Origin: Prevotella heparinolytica
GTDB lineage: Bacteria; Bacteroidota; Bacteroidia; Bacteroidales; Bacteroidaceae
DNA: 64,000 nucleotides
Direction: 5' to 3'
NCBI RefSeq assembly: GCF_004342845.1
Contig: NZ_SLXB01000001.1
Location: 62,001 to 126,000 of the forward strand
Part shown: positions 54,204 to 63,923 of the stretch, piece after piece
How the letters are laid out: every line of letters starts with the position of its first letter
Position numbering within the stretch: the stretch's first letter is position 1
Made by a program: the position numbers and the translations under genes
The notes under the pieces: generated by a model
Seen by the model: the letters and a program-made list of their open reading frames with translations, nothing else
Told to the model about the DNA's origin: nothing
Databases searched by the model: none

Positions 54204-55223
54204 ATGCGTATGAAGATTTTCTTTGAATTATGCCTGCTATGCAGCCTGACGGCTTGTTCTTCGTCAACATCGGCTAAGGAAGAAACACCGGCCGAACAGC
54301 CGAAGAATGTGTACCGCAACCCGGTGATAGATTACAGCCTGCCCGACCCCTCGGTCATAAAGGCCAATGACGGCTATTTCTACCTCTATGCCACCGAAGA
54401 TATCCGCAACCTGCCCATTCACCGTTCCAAGAATCTGGTCGACTGGGATTATGTGGGCACTGCCTTTACCAATCATACCCGCCCCACCTTCGAGGAGAAA
54501 GGCGGTTTGTGGGCGCCGGACATCAATAAGATAGGCGATAAATATGTGTTGTACTACTCCATGTCTGTATGGGGAGGCGAGTGGACGTGTGGCATAGGTT
54601 GCGCCACAGCCGATAAGCCCGAAGGCCCTTTCACGGATCATGGCAAGATGTTTCGTAGCAATGAAATCAATGTGCAAAACTCCATTGACCCTTTCTATAT
54701 AGAAGAGGCCGGGAAAAAATATCTGTTTTGGGGTAGTTTCCGGGGAATTTATGCCATCGAACTTTCGGATGACGGACTTTTTCTGAAAGAGGGTGCTGTG
54801 CCGCGTCAAGTGGCGGGCACGGCCTACGAGGGTACTTATATCCATAAGAAAGACGGTTATTATTATCTCTTTGCCTCCATAGGCAGTTGCTGCGAGGGGT
54901 TGAAGAGTACTTATACCACGGTTGTAGGACGTTCCGAAAGCCTTTTCGGACCTTATGTGGACAAGAACGGCGGGCGCATGCTCGACAATAAGCACGAAGT
55001 CCTCATAGGGAAGAATAACTCCTTTGTGGGAACAGGACACAACTCGGAGATTGTGACCGACGATGCCGGTAGCGATTGGATTTTCTACCATGCCGTGAGT
55101 ACAAAGAAACCCGAAGGGCGGGTACTGATGATGGACCAAATAGAATGGAAAAACGGGTGGCCGTCAGTAGAGGGGAACAGCCCTTCGACAGAATCACATA
55201 AACCGGTATTTACACAACGCTGA
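54204..55223 (+). CDS. GH43 lipoprotein, third of three (endo-arabinanase-like)
   Basis: A 339-residue lipid-anchored GH43 enzyme. The lipobox is CSLTAC (Cys18). Catalytic residues are D48 in SLPDPSVI, D162 in SIDPFYI and E209 in TAYEGTYI. The closing GTGHNSEIV histidine region, which coordinates a metal at the propeller centre in arabinanases, is present. The pattern (LPDPS...IDP...YEG...GHN) resembles endo-alpha-1,5-L-arabinanases more than xylosidases, but that is inference. It differs clearly from the preceding GH43, so the pair is not a recent duplication. Confidence 0.92.
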   Translation: MRMKIFFELCLLCSLTACSSSTSAKEETPAEQPKNVYRNPVIDYSLPDPSVIKANDGYFYLYATEDIRNLPIHRSKNLVDWDYVGTAFTNHTRPTFEEKGGLWAPDINKIGDKYVLYYSMSVWGGEWTCGIGCATADKPEGPFTDHGKMFRSNEINVQNSIDPFYIEEAGKKYLFWGSFRGIYAIELSDDGLFLKEGAVPRQVAGTAYEGTYIHKKDGYYYLFASIGSCCEGLKSTYTTVVGRSESLFGPYVDKNGGRMLDNKHEVLIGKNNSFVGTGHNSEIVTDDAGSDWIFYHAVSTKKPEGRVLMMDQIEWKNGWPSVEGNSPSTESHKPVFTQR

Positions 55224-55273
55224 ATAAGAGAGATATCAGCCGATAATTATGAATAAATAAAAAAGACATACTT

Positions 55274-57307
55274 ATGATGAGATTAAAAAATTTAGTTGCA
55301 GGGATAGTGCTTTTGATTAGTATTACAAGTGTGGAGGCCATGAATGTTGGAGTCGGAGACGTGTCGGCCTCTGTTTCCTTGAAAGTTCCGGGAAATGCAG
55401 CCAAGCGATATTCATTGGTTCTTGAAAAACAGCAAGGCAGTATGTATAGCTGTCGGGCTTCGGAAGAATTGCCGTTGACCATTACCCGTACTGTAGAGGA
55501 TGTGGATGGCAGGCAGCGCCTCACGGTGGTTATCAAAGCCGTGGAGGATGTTTATTTCAATTATGGAGAACAGGTGAAAACGGCCTATAAGCATGCCCAA
55601 AGCCAATTCTATATGCCCGGCTTCTGGTATCGCCGCAATCTGCGTTCGCCGAAAGAAGCGCCTTCGTTCCATACTTCGGACAGTTGGCTGGTACGCGAAG
55701 ACCGTCTGAGCAGCCCGCTGACGGCAGCTTTCAATCCCGTCGACGGGAAATCCATGTCAGTCATCCGCATTGATAAGTTCGACAAAGAAGCCTTGTCCAC
55801 CCATAAAGAGGGCGAAGTGATATTGTCCGGAGAAACCTCCATCGGCTACACCGGATTCCTGAATGTGGACGGAATGACGGTACTTGCTTATGGCTTTCCT
55901 TATAAAGAGGCACCAAAGACCTATATCCGCAAATTGACGTTGGCTCCTGCCGTTGAGGCTTTCCAACTACTTCGTAAGGGCGAAAGCATTTCGCTGACTT
56001 GGGAGCTTTCCGAACGCGATGCGGCCGATTTCTCGGAATGCGTGCAGCGCACGTGGGAGTACAGTTATGACACCAATCGTCCGAAACCGGTGGAAACCCC
56101 TTACACCGTAGACCGGATGAAGGAAGTGATGAGCAACTTCTTTGTGGAGAGTTATGTCGACAATACGCCCACCTATTATTATTCGGGTGTTGAACTGGAG
56201 ACAGCCACTTGTGCCAATACGGATGTGGCAGAAGTCGGTTTTGTGGGACGCACTTTGCTCAATGCTTTCAATGCATTGGAATACGGTATGTTGAAGAATC
56301 GCCCCGAATTGGCAAAGAATGCCAACAACATCTTCGATACATATCTTCAAAACGGATTTTCGCAGGCCGGCTTCTTTAACGAGGTGGTACACTACAACCG
56401 TGGCTTCAAAGAACCTCACCACAGCATCCGCCGTCAATCCGAAGGCGTGTATGCCATTCTGAACTATCTGAATTACGAGAAACAGCAAAAACGAAGTCAT
56501 CCCGAATGGGAGAAGCGTATCAAAAGCATGTTGGACAATTTCCTCAAATTGCAGAACGAGGACGGCAGTTTCCCGCGCAAGTTCAAGGACGATTTTTCCA
56601 TTGTAGATGGCAGCGGCGGCAGTACCCCCTCGGCCACATTGCCCTTGGTGATGGCTTCCAAGTATTTCAAGGACAAACGCTATCTGGCAAGTGCCAAACG
56701 CACGGTGCAGTACTTAGAGAAAGAACTGATATCCAAAGCCGATTACTTCTCATCTACACTGGATGCTAATTGCGAGGACAAGGAGGCTTCTCTGTATGCT
56801 GCCACGGCCGCTTACTACCTGGCTTTGGTCACCAAAGGCGAAGAACGTGCACACTATGCCGGCTTGGCCAAGAAAGCCGCTTATTTCGCCTTGTCTTGGT
56901 ATTACACTTGGGATGTCCCCTTTGCCCAAGGTCAGATGCTGGGCGATATCGGTTTGAAAACCCGTGGATGGGGCAACGTGTCGGTTGAGAACAACCACAT
57001 CGATGTATTTGTTTTCGAGTTTGCCGATGTGTTGAACTGGCTTTCCAAACAGTACGACGAACCTCGTTTTTCCGACTTTGCCGGGGTGATTTCCACCTCC
57101 ATGCGGCAGTTGCTCCCCTATGAAGGGCACATGTGCGGCATTGCGAAGGCCGGCTACTACCCTGAAGTAGTGCAACACACCAATTGGGATTACGGACGCA
57201 ACGGAAAGGGATATTACAACAATATCTTCGCGCCGGGCTGGACGGTTGCTTCCCTGTGGGAGCTTTTCACTCCGGGACGTGCCGAGCGGTTCTTGTTGAA
57301 GAAATAG
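55274..57307 (+). CDS. Secreted (alpha/alpha)6-barrel protein, probable glycosidase of unknown family
   Basis: A 677-residue secreted protein. The signal peptide is about 1-22. A beta-sandwich N-terminal domain (about 25-255) is followed by a helical C-terminal region (about 270-677) whose repeated hairpins (VGRTLLNAFNALEYGML, KSMLDNFLKLQNEDGSFPRKF, EASLYAATAAYYLALV, WTVASLWELFTPG) look like an (alpha/alpha)6 six-hairpin glycosidase barrel. I do not recognise a numbered family; it lacks the CCPPN motif of GH127. Candidate catalytic acids are in the DGSFPRKFKDDFS and DANCEDKEAS loops. It is last in the PUL, consistent with oligosaccharide breakdown. Confidence 0.75.
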   Translation: MMRLKNLVAGIVLLISITSVEAMNVGVGDVSASVSLKVPGNAAKRYSLVLEKQQGSMYSCRASEELPLTITRTVEDVDGRQRLTVVIKAVEDVYFNYGEQVKTAYKHAQSQFYMPGFWYRRNLRSPKEAPSFHTSDSWLVREDRLSSPLTAAFNPVDGKSMSVIRIDKFDKEALSTHKEGEVILSGETSIGYTGFLNVDGMTVLAYGFPYKEAPKTYIRKLTLAPAVEAFQLLRKGESISLTWELSERDAADFSECVQRTWEYSYDTNRPKPVETPYTVDRMKEVMSNFFVESYVDNTPTYYYSGVELETATCANTDVAEVGFVGRTLLNAFNALEYGMLKNRPELAKNANNIFDTYLQNGFSQAGFFNEVVHYNRGFKEPHHSIRRQSEGVYAILNYLNYEKQQKRSHPEWEKRIKSMLDNFLKLQNEDGSFPRKFKDDFSIVDGSGGSTPSATLPLVMASKYFKDKRYLASAKRTVQYLEKELISKADYFSSTLDANCEDKEASLYAATAAYYLALVTKGEERAHYAGLAKKAAYFALSWYYTWDVPFAQGQMLGDIGLKTRGWGNVSVENNHIDVFVFEFADVLNWLSKQYDEPRFSDFAGVISTSMRQLLPYEGHMCGIAKAGYYPEVVQHTNWDYGRNGKGYYNNIFAPGWTVASLWELFTPGRAERFLLKK

Positions 57308-57319
57308 TACTGGAAAGCG

Positions 57320-57383
57320 GTATGTTATGCATGGATACAGAATTTTATCCGATACTTCTTTTCATTCTCCACTCATAACATAC
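57320..57383. terminator. Inverted repeat between convergent genes
   Basis: GTATGTTATG (57320-57329) and CATAACATAC (57374-57383) form a 10-bp perfect repeat with a 44-base loop. A second small palindrome, GACGAA-AC-TTCGTC, lies at 57388-57401. They sit between the PUL end and the convergent phosphatase gene. Confidence 0.55.
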
Positions 57384-57437
57384 TCTTGACGAAACTTCGT
57401 CCAACACTTCTCAGTCATCGAGGAAGTACGGTTTCAT

Positions 57438-58724
57438 TCAGTTCTTATATTCGCTCTCGTCGTATTTGCGCAACTTGACGTCATAGTATTGCTTGACGTC
57501 TTTCCAATGATAGTAGGGATACATGTCGGTGGATACGGGCATGTGCCTTTCTTTCTCGTTGAGCAGGACTTTGACCAAGATATCATCGCTGCCGGGTTTC
57601 CGGTAAAAGACGAACTGGACGTTTGAAGCCATGGGGAAGACCTCAAACGAGCGCCAGTGCTCCGCCAGACTGTCCATGTCGGTGTACGTCCTGCCGTAGT
57701 GTTCCAGTTCAAGCAAGGCGACCAGAGGCAGCAGGCAGGACTCGTGCCCAAAGCGCAGCGTGGCACCGTGCCGGCCCGTGGCGAGGAATTCGTCGGCAGT
57801 ACGGAGAATGTTACGCAGGAGTTCCGCCTCCTTATAGGGCATCCATCCTTTGGTTTGAGGAGCCGCGCCGCCATAGAGGTACCACGATATGTTGTTCTTA
57901 CTCCACAGGTCAATGCACTCACGGGTGGTAAAGAGCGAATACAGCTCCATATCGGTGTCGTGGCTTTGCATGTTGCAGGCTATGTCGAAGAGGTTGTTCA
58001 TCAGCCGTGCGGGCTCTACGTGCTGTTTCACGAAGAGTGAGTCGCTGAACAACGCAGCCATCAGCCTTTGCGGGTGTACGTACTTTTGGGCGATGTAGCG
58101 GCGGGTGGCTTCGGCTTCGGGCAGGTGCGAGAGCTCGTTCAGTTTGGCGTTATCCCTGTTCAGGTAAGGCATGTCGTGCAGGCTGGCGTCGGTCGATATG
58201 CGCAAAGCGGGATTCAGTCCCTGCAACTCCATGCATTCGTTCATCATGGACAAGATGCAGCGGATGACGATGGTGGAGCGCGCATCTATTCCTGCGCTGT
58301 CGGCAAAGACTTCGGGGAAGTTATGATACATTCTTCGGGCTATGCCTCTGTGTTGGCGAGCGCCGGCAGGAGTCAATTCGCCCAGACGTTTTTCGGCCAT
58401 GGCATTCATTCTGTTCACTATGTCCAGTGTCTGCTTGCCTACGGAGGTAAGGACGTTTGCCGAATCCGCCTTTCCCAGCACTTGCTGCGGGTAGGTGTAG
58501 TCTTTAGGATTGATTAGAAACCTTGAGCCGTGCCGGTTGTACGTGCTGATGTAGAAAGGCACATACCCCCGGGGCGCGGGCGACTGTTGCCATGTAGGTT
58601 CGGGATATGCCTGATAGTTGTTGGCTGTCAGCGAACGGTTTTCTGTGATTACTTGTTCGATTGTTTGCGAATATACAAAGCCTGTTACCAGTGTGTATAT
58701 CCAGAGAAAAAAGATCCTTTTCAT
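57438..58724 (-). CDS. Secreted histidine phosphatase (branch 2, phytase/MINPP-like)
   Basis: A 428-residue periplasmic or secreted phosphatase with a signal peptide (1-19). The catalytic signature TYNRHGSRFL (R64-H65-G66-S67-R68) and the C-terminal proton-donor motif FGHESCLLPL (about 323-332) place it in the branch-2 histidine phosphatases, which include phytases and multiple inositol polyphosphate phosphatases. A His-Glu pair replaces His-Asp, as in MINPP-type enzymes. It sits downstream of a SusC/SusD pair in the same direction, separated by a terminator-like hairpin. A phosphorylated inositol or glycan substrate is inferred. Confidence 0.87.
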   Translation of the reverse strand: MKRIFFLWIYTLVTGFVYSQTIEQVITENRSLTANNYQAYPEPTWQQSPAPRGYVPFYISTYNRHGSRFLINPKDYTYPQQVLGKADSANVLTSVGKQTLDIVNRMNAMAEKRLGELTPAGARQHRGIARRMYHNFPEVFADSAGIDARSTIVIRCILSMMNECMELQGLNPALRISTDASLHDMPYLNRDNAKLNELSHLPEAEATRRYIAQKYVHPQRLMAALFSDSLFVKQHVEPARLMNNLFDIACNMQSHDTDMELYSLFTTRECIDLWSKNNISWYLYGGAAPQTKGWMPYKEAELLRNILRTADEFLATGRHGATLRFGHESCLLPLVALLELEHYGRTYTDMDSLAEHWRSFEVFPMASNVQFVFYRKPGSDDILVKVLLNEKERHMPVSTDMYPYYHWKDVKQYYDVKLRKYDESEYKN

Positions 58725-58740
58725 AAAATAAAAATTAGAA

Positions 58741-58785
58741 GAGGTGGCAGATTATCCCAAAAACGAGTAAGTCATCTGCCATCTC
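58741..58785 (-). terminator. Terminator-like hairpin between the second susD and the phosphatase gene
   Basis: A 12-bp stem with one G-T pair (58741-58752 with 58774-58785). On the minus strand it is followed by TTCTAATTTTTATTTTATG, U-rich. Read-through, or an undetected promoter, would be needed for the phosphatase gene. Confidence 0.7.
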
Positions 58786-58798
58786 ATGTTGTTAATTA

Positions 58799-60460
58799 CT
58801 AGTTTGCATAGCCGTCATTCTGTTTTAACTTCGGATTCTTTTCAAGCTCGCTTAGCGAGAAAGGCAGATAGCGGTTGTGGTCGTTGAATACACGGTCTTC
58901 GATGCGGCACTGCTTCTCATTGGCCGATGTGCGCGGTTCTATACGGGCACGCATCTCAGGGTTGCTTTCTTTCCCATTCACTGTACCTATTATTCTATAA
59001 AGCGTTCCGTTCAGTACTGTATGAGCTACCATTTTGCCATTATCGTCTTTCCAACGGACAATGTCGGCACGGCGCATACCTTCGCCGGCCAGTTCGATGG
59101 TACGTTCGCGGCGCACCAAAGCACGGATGCTCTTCTGATCCACATATTTCGAACGATTCACCTTACTCATACCGCCACGTACACGTAATTGATCGATTAT
59201 ATCGAGGGCTTCGTCAAGGTTTTCGTTCAGTTCCACATTGGCTTCGGCAATGGTGAGCAGTACCTCTGCATATCTAAACAGGATGGGGCATAAGGCTTCG
59301 TTGCTCAGCGACGCTGAATATTGAGAAATTGGCACGGTGTATTTGGCCCATATCATTCCTGTTTTTGAAGCATTGTTCGAGGCATTGTAAAAATCGGGAT
59401 TCGATGCTCCATTGATTTTCTTGTCCAATGTATTGAAAACTCTGATTTTTCCATTTTTACCTAACCAGTCCATACCCGGATATATGACGGTTTGAGCAAG
59501 ACGCGGGTCGCGATTGGCAAACGGATGTTCGGGGTCATATCCGGAATCAGGTTCGTCAGGCATCAGGCCATTCTTCATTTCGAACATGTCTACGAGGTTG
59601 CTTGTAGGCACCATCGAAGCCCATCCTCCGTCGGCGTTGTTGAAAAGTCGGATGCAGTTCTCGAACGGAAACGTGGTAGGCACGTGCTGCATGGCGTAGA
59701 TTATTTCTTTTGAAGTTTGTCCTTGCAGGCTGAACATTTCGAGAAAATCAGGGTCTAATTCGTACATATCCAGTTGCCTGATGGCATTAGCCGCTTCGCG
59801 CGCTTTCTGATAATCTCCCCAATACAAGGCAGCCCTCATTTTGACGGCCAAAGCTGTACCTCGAGCGATACGCCCTTTTTGTGCAGGTTTTATGTTCAGC
59901 ATCGGGATGGCTTGATCCAGTTCATTGTAGACAAACTCTTTTATTTTCTCTTCGGAACTTCTTTCCACCTGGGCTTCTGCCGCTGTTTCGGGCAAATCGG
60001 TAATCAATGGTACGCCACCATACCAGAAATTCATTTGGAAATAGCGATAAGCACGAATGGTGCGTACCTGAGCAAACAAATCGTTCTTTACTTTTTCGTC
60101 GAAGTCCACTTTATCGGCCTTGGCAAAGAATGTGTTGCAACGACGGATGAGAGAATAGTCGTAATATGCCATGGTACGGGTTTGCGACATGGTGCCGTTG
60201 GCCACGAACTTATAGTTGCCCGATGATGAAGCTTTATAGGCAATGTCAGACATGCAATCGGCAAATAGAATGTCATCGGAGCCGACGGGGTTCGACCATT
60301 TTTCATAGCAGGCTGTAACGGCACTGTATACATCTTTCTCTGTCTGCCAGAAAGTGGAAGGCGATAAGGAATCGTGAGGAACTTTATCCAAGAAGCTGTC
60401 GCACGAAGAGGTGGATAACAGGGCGATGGATGCCCAAACTATCGGTTTATATGATTTCAT
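58799..60460 (-). CDS. SusD-like lipoprotein of the second locus
   Basis: A 553-residue lipoprotein. The lipobox is LLSTSSC (Cys20 of the chosen start). Family features include SCDSFLDKVPHDSLSPSTFWQTEKDVYSAVTACYEKW, RTIRAYRYFQMNFWYGGVPLIT, GTALAVKMRAALYWGDYQKAREAANAI and the ending RALVRRERTIELAGEGMRRADIVRW...NRYLPFSLSELEKNP. The start is the ATG at 60458-60460 (MKSYKPIVWAS), 11 bases after the SusC stop. The 66-residue upstream extension lies inside susC and is rejected. It partners the STN-containing SusC. Confidence 0.95.
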   Translation of the reverse strand: MKSYKPIVWASIALLSTSSCDSFLDKVPHDSLSPSTFWQTEKDVYSAVTACYEKWSNPVGSDDILFADCMSDIAYKASSSGNYKFVANGTMSQTRTMAYYDYSLIRRCNTFFAKADKVDFDEKVKNDLFAQVRTIRAYRYFQMNFWYGGVPLITDLPETAAEAQVERSSEEKIKEFVYNELDQAIPMLNIKPAQKGRIARGTALAVKMRAALYWGDYQKAREAANAIRQLDMYELDPDFLEMFSLQGQTSKEIIYAMQHVPTTFPFENCIRLFNNADGGWASMVPTSNLVDMFEMKNGLMPDEPDSGYDPEHPFANRDPRLAQTVIYPGMDWLGKNGKIRVFNTLDKKINGASNPDFYNASNNASKTGMIWAKYTVPISQYSASLSNEALCPILFRYAEVLLTIAEANVELNENLDEALDIIDQLRVRGGMSKVNRSKYVDQKSIRALVRRERTIELAGEGMRRADIVRWKDDNGKMVAHTVLNGTLYRIIGTVNGKESNPEMRARIEPRTSANEKQCRIEDRVFNDHNRYLPFSLSELEKNPKLKQNDGYAN

Positions 60461-60471
60461 AGGTAGTTCAA

Positions 60472-63400
60472 TTAAAAGGTTATGTTTATACCAAACGAGT
60501 TTGTCATTACCTGCGGATAGTGCGAACCGCGGCCGGAAGGTGCTTCCGGATCTATATTGACCGGAAGATTGTCGAACTTCAGCAGATTCTCTCCCGAATA
60601 GAAGATACGGGCTTTGCTTATACCCAAATGGGCCGTATATGCTTTGGGAAGTGTCCATCCCAGCTGTATATTCTTTATTCGCAGATAATTGGTAGAGAAC
60701 AGCCAGAAAGTGGAGTAGTTGCCCGGGCGACTGGATGAATTTTTATCAGAATACAATCGTGGGAATGAACCATTGGGGTTTTCGGGCGACCATGCATCAA
60801 ACCAAGCTGTAGAGGGATGTGAGGTGTCTCCCTCAAAAGTACCGAAAACTTCTTCGGTAAAGTAGCGCTGAACACCCGAAGCTCCTTGCATCAGAAGAGA
60901 AAGATCCAGACTCTTCCATGCTGCCGATAAGTTCAGCCCGAAGGTAAACTTCGGTTTCTCGCTATTGCCGATGACACGGTCGGCGGAGGTCAGTTTACCG
61001 TCACCCGACGTATCTTTGTAACGGATGTCTCCGGCCATGAACTTCGGCCCGAAAGGATTGCCGTAAGTTTTGGTATACTCATCGGCTTCTTCCTGCGTTT
61101 TGAATAAACCGTCGGCTTCGTAAGTGTAGAACGAGGCGTAGGGTTTCCCTACTTGGTGTATCTTATTGCCGTCGTACATTTTATCTACCCCACCCAAATC
61201 GAGAACCTTGTTATGGTTGGTGCTCCAATTGCCGTTTACTCTGAACTTCCAGTCTTTCCATTCCTTATGATAGCCGACACTGATTTCCAGACCTCGGTTG
61301 GACATGGCTCCGACATTATCCTTATAGGCTTTCAAACCGAAAGTACCCGGTACGGGAACGCTCATTATTATATCTGTGGTCTTACGATTGTAGAAATCGA
61401 TGCTCAGGTCGACGGCATTCAACAAAACCATGTCGATTCCCACTCCCCACGTGGTGGATTTCTCCCACGAAATGGATGATATGCGATGTGACGTTTGTGC
61501 GATACCGGTTTCTACCGTATCGTCAAATGGATAATTGTGCCCGATGCTGTAAGTCACCATCCACGGGTAATAATCATTGCTATTATCACTGTTCAGTGCA
61601 CTTTGATTACCCAGCTGTCCCCAAGAGGCACGTATCTTCATCGAATCCATCCATTTCTTCGACCAATTCATAAACGTTTCTTCAGATATTCTCCACCCCA
61701 CCGATACGGAAGGGAAATATCCCCACCGATGGTCGGGACTGAAACGGGAAGAGGCATCGGCACGGAGGTTGGCTTCAAGCAGGTAACGTCCCCTGTAGTC
61801 GTAATTGATGCGTCCGAAGTACGACATCATGCTCAGTGCGCGGGTATATCCTGAATTGGTTTGTGTGGATTCTGTTCCGGCATTTAGGTCTGTTAGTGTG
61901 TTGTTGGGGAAATTCTCGCGTTCTCCTCTCAACTCTTTGTAGTGGTAGTCTTCCATGCGATACCCTGCCAAAGCTTTCAGATGATGGTGTCTGCCTAAAG
62001 TCTTCTGATAATTCAGCAGCAAGTCGATCGATTCGCGATCCCAAAAGTATGCCCTCGAACTAAGTTTATTGGGGCCATGATACTTGTTCTTGTTGTATTG
62101 AATATCTTTACGGAAAGCATCGTACTCTTGATTGTTTCCCGTATATGCACCTTTTGCAGAGAGTTGAAGCCCATCTGTTATATGGTATTCCAGCTCAATG
62201 TTTCCTGCAAAGTTCTGGTTTTTCCGGTTGATGGTCTGGTTCAGGTCGAGCCATGCTATGGGATTTCCATCACCGATGGTTCCGTATGTGCCGTCTTCGT
62301 TCTTATAAGGAATCCATGGAGCTATGCGGTTGATTTGGCGTATGATTTGATCGGAGCCTCCGCCGATATACGAATTGTCGGCATCCTTATAATAATTGTT
62401 GATATATGACATGCCGGAGCGTAGTGTAAACTTATCGGATAGGACAATGTCTATATTGGAGCGCATATTGAATTGTCGGCGGTTGCAATTGCGCATGATG
62501 CCGTTTTGGTCGAGGAAACCGGCAGAAGTCATGTATTTTACATGTTCGTTACCGCCTGATACGCTTACGTTATGTTGGTTCATAAAGCCGCTGCCGTCAA
62601 ATCCCAATTTATTCCAATCGGTATCGGGATAAGCAAAAGGATCGGAGCCATCTTTGAATTTCTTAATCTCTTCTTCGGTGAATCGGGGGGCGGCTCCGCT
62701 ATTTTCCAAAGCCTTATTATAGTATTCGGCAGCATCGCCGGAGTGCATGCGCTCAACAAATCCTGTGGCTTTTTGCCACCCGATTTTACCAGAGTAGTTC
62801 ACAGTTGCGCGTCCGGTCTTTCCGCGTTTGGTGGTAATAAGAATCACTCCATTGGCGGCTTTAGAGCCATAGATAGCGGCCGAAGCGGCATCTTTCAGTA
62901 CGGAGATGGAGGCAATGTCATTGGGGTCGATTTGATTCATTGAGCCGGATTGGATACCGTCAATCAGAATATAGGGTGATGCGGAATTCCACGTGCCCAA
63001 TCCCCTGATGAGGATAGAAGCACCATCTTGTCCCGGACGCCCTTCACCTGAAGTAACTGTCATACCCGGAACAAGCCCTTGGAGGCCGGATGAAACAGAA
63101 GTAACCGGTCTGTCTGTCAGCTCTTTGCTATCAATGGATGCTACCGAGCCAGTAAGGTTGACTTTGACTTGCGAGCCATATCCTACTACTACTATTTCAT
63201 CAAGCAGTTCATTGTCTTCGTGCAGAACGATAGAGATGGGTTTGCCAATCATTGCTTTAACCTCCTCTTTTTTATATCCTATATAGGAGATTTCCAGTAA
63301 TGATTTGGCTGATAACACTGTAAGGGTGAAGTTCCCGTTTATATCGGTGGCCGTTCCGTTGGTCGTTCCTTTTTCAATCACTGTGGCTCCGATAATGGGC

Positions 63401-63837
63401 AATCCTTTGGTATCTTTTACCAAACCTTTTATGGTCAGGTTTTGCTGCAATGTTTCGTTTACCGCATTTGTTGCCGGAGACAGAATGATATGTTTGCCTT
63501 TAAGTCTGTAATGAATGTCTGTATCTGCAAAAATTTTATCGAGAACTTTACTGACGGTTTGTTTATCCACATTCACTGATACTGTTTTATTGATATTGAC
63601 TTGGTGGTTGTAGATAAATAGATATTCTGTCTGAAGCTCGATTTCATTCAGTATTTTTTCTAATAATACGTTGTTCATATTCAACGAAACTTTGGCATTT
63701 TGCGAATTTATATTTCCGGCATAAGAGCATAGTACGCAAAACATGATAAGTAGTGTGGAAATACGCATAACTCTAAAAGATTGTTTAAATCGGCATCCTT
63801 TCATCAATAGAAAGTGCTGAATCTGATATTTTTTCAT
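60472..63837 (-). CDS. SusC-like TonB-dependent transporter with N-terminal STN domain
   Basis: A 1121-residue outer-membrane importer. After the signal peptide (about 25-45, ISTLLIMFCVLCSYAGNINS) comes an STN domain (about 50-120, NMNNVLLEKILNEIELQTEYLFIYNHQVN, VSKVLDKIFADTDIHYRLKGKHIILS). Next are the carboxypeptidase-regulatory-like domain (about 132-215), TonB box and plug (DEIVVVGYGSQVKVNLTGSV; SILIRGLGTWNSASPYILIDG) and a full barrel. The STN domain signals through FecR-type anti-sigma factors to an ECF sigma, as in FecA. Neither is in the window, so they are expected beyond 64000 or elsewhere. Confidence 0.96.
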   Translation of the reverse strand: MKKYQIQHFLLMKGCRFKQSFRVMRISTLLIMFCVLCSYAGNINSQNAKVSLNMNNVLLEKILNEIELQTEYLFIYNHQVNINKTVSVNVDKQTVSKVLDKIFADTDIHYRLKGKHIILSPATNAVNETLQQNLTIKGLVKDTKGLPIIGATVIEKGTTNGTATDINGNFTLTVLSAKSLLEISYIGYKKEEVKAMIGKPISIVLHEDNELLDEIVVVGYGSQVKVNLTGSVASIDSKELTDRPVTSVSSGLQGLVPGMTVTSGEGRPGQDGASILIRGLGTWNSASPYILIDGIQSGSMNQIDPNDIASISVLKDAASAAIYGSKAANGVILITTKRGKTGRATVNYSGKIGWQKATGFVERMHSGDAAEYYNKALENSGAAPRFTEEEIKKFKDGSDPFAYPDTDWNKLGFDGSGFMNQHNVSVSGGNEHVKYMTSAGFLDQNGIMRNCNRRQFNMRSNIDIVLSDKFTLRSGMSYINNYYKDADNSYIGGGSDQIIRQINRIAPWIPYKNEDGTYGTIGDGNPIAWLDLNQTINRKNQNFAGNIELEYHITDGLQLSAKGAYTGNNQEYDAFRKDIQYNKNKYHGPNKLSSRAYFWDRESIDLLLNYQKTLGRHHHLKALAGYRMEDYHYKELRGERENFPNNTLTDLNAGTESTQTNSGYTRALSMMSYFGRINYDYRGRYLLEANLRADASSRFSPDHRWGYFPSVSVGWRISEETFMNWSKKWMDSMKIRASWGQLGNQSALNSDNSNDYYPWMVTYSIGHNYPFDDTVETGIAQTSHRISSISWEKSTTWGVGIDMVLLNAVDLSIDFYNRKTTDIIMSVPVPGTFGLKAYKDNVGAMSNRGLEISVGYHKEWKDWKFRVNGNWSTNHNKVLDLGGVDKMYDGNKIHQVGKPYASFYTYEADGLFKTQEEADEYTKTYGNPFGPKFMAGDIRYKDTSGDGKLTSADRVIGNSEKPKFTFGLNLSAAWKSLDLSLLMQGASGVQRYFTEEVFGTFEGDTSHPSTAWFDAWSPENPNGSFPRLYSDKNSSSRPGNYSTFWLFSTNYLRIKNIQLGWTLPKAYTAHLGISKARIFYSGENLLKFDNLPVNIDPEAPSGRGSHYPQVMTNSFGINITF

Positions 63838-63893
63838 AAATTAGCTTCGATTATGGTTAAACATTTAAGTTTTTAAGTGTTCTTTCTTAGTCG

Positions 63894-63923
63894 GGGCAGG
63901 TGTTGCAGCACTTGCCCTTTTTT
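63894..63923 (+). terminator. Plus-strand terminator-like hairpin upstream of the STN-susC gene
   Basis: GGGCAGGTG (63894-63902) pairs with CACTTGCCC (63909-63917, one G-T pair), loop TTGCAG, then TTTTTT (63918-63923) on the plus strand. No plus-strand gene precedes it. The rest of 63838-64000 shows no gene and no clear promoter. Confidence 0.55.

Noticed and set aside
60461..60658. 66-residue N-terminal extension of the second SusD
   Set aside because: It lies inside the susC 3' end and precedes a proper lipoprotein signal peptide, so the ATG at 60460 is the real start.
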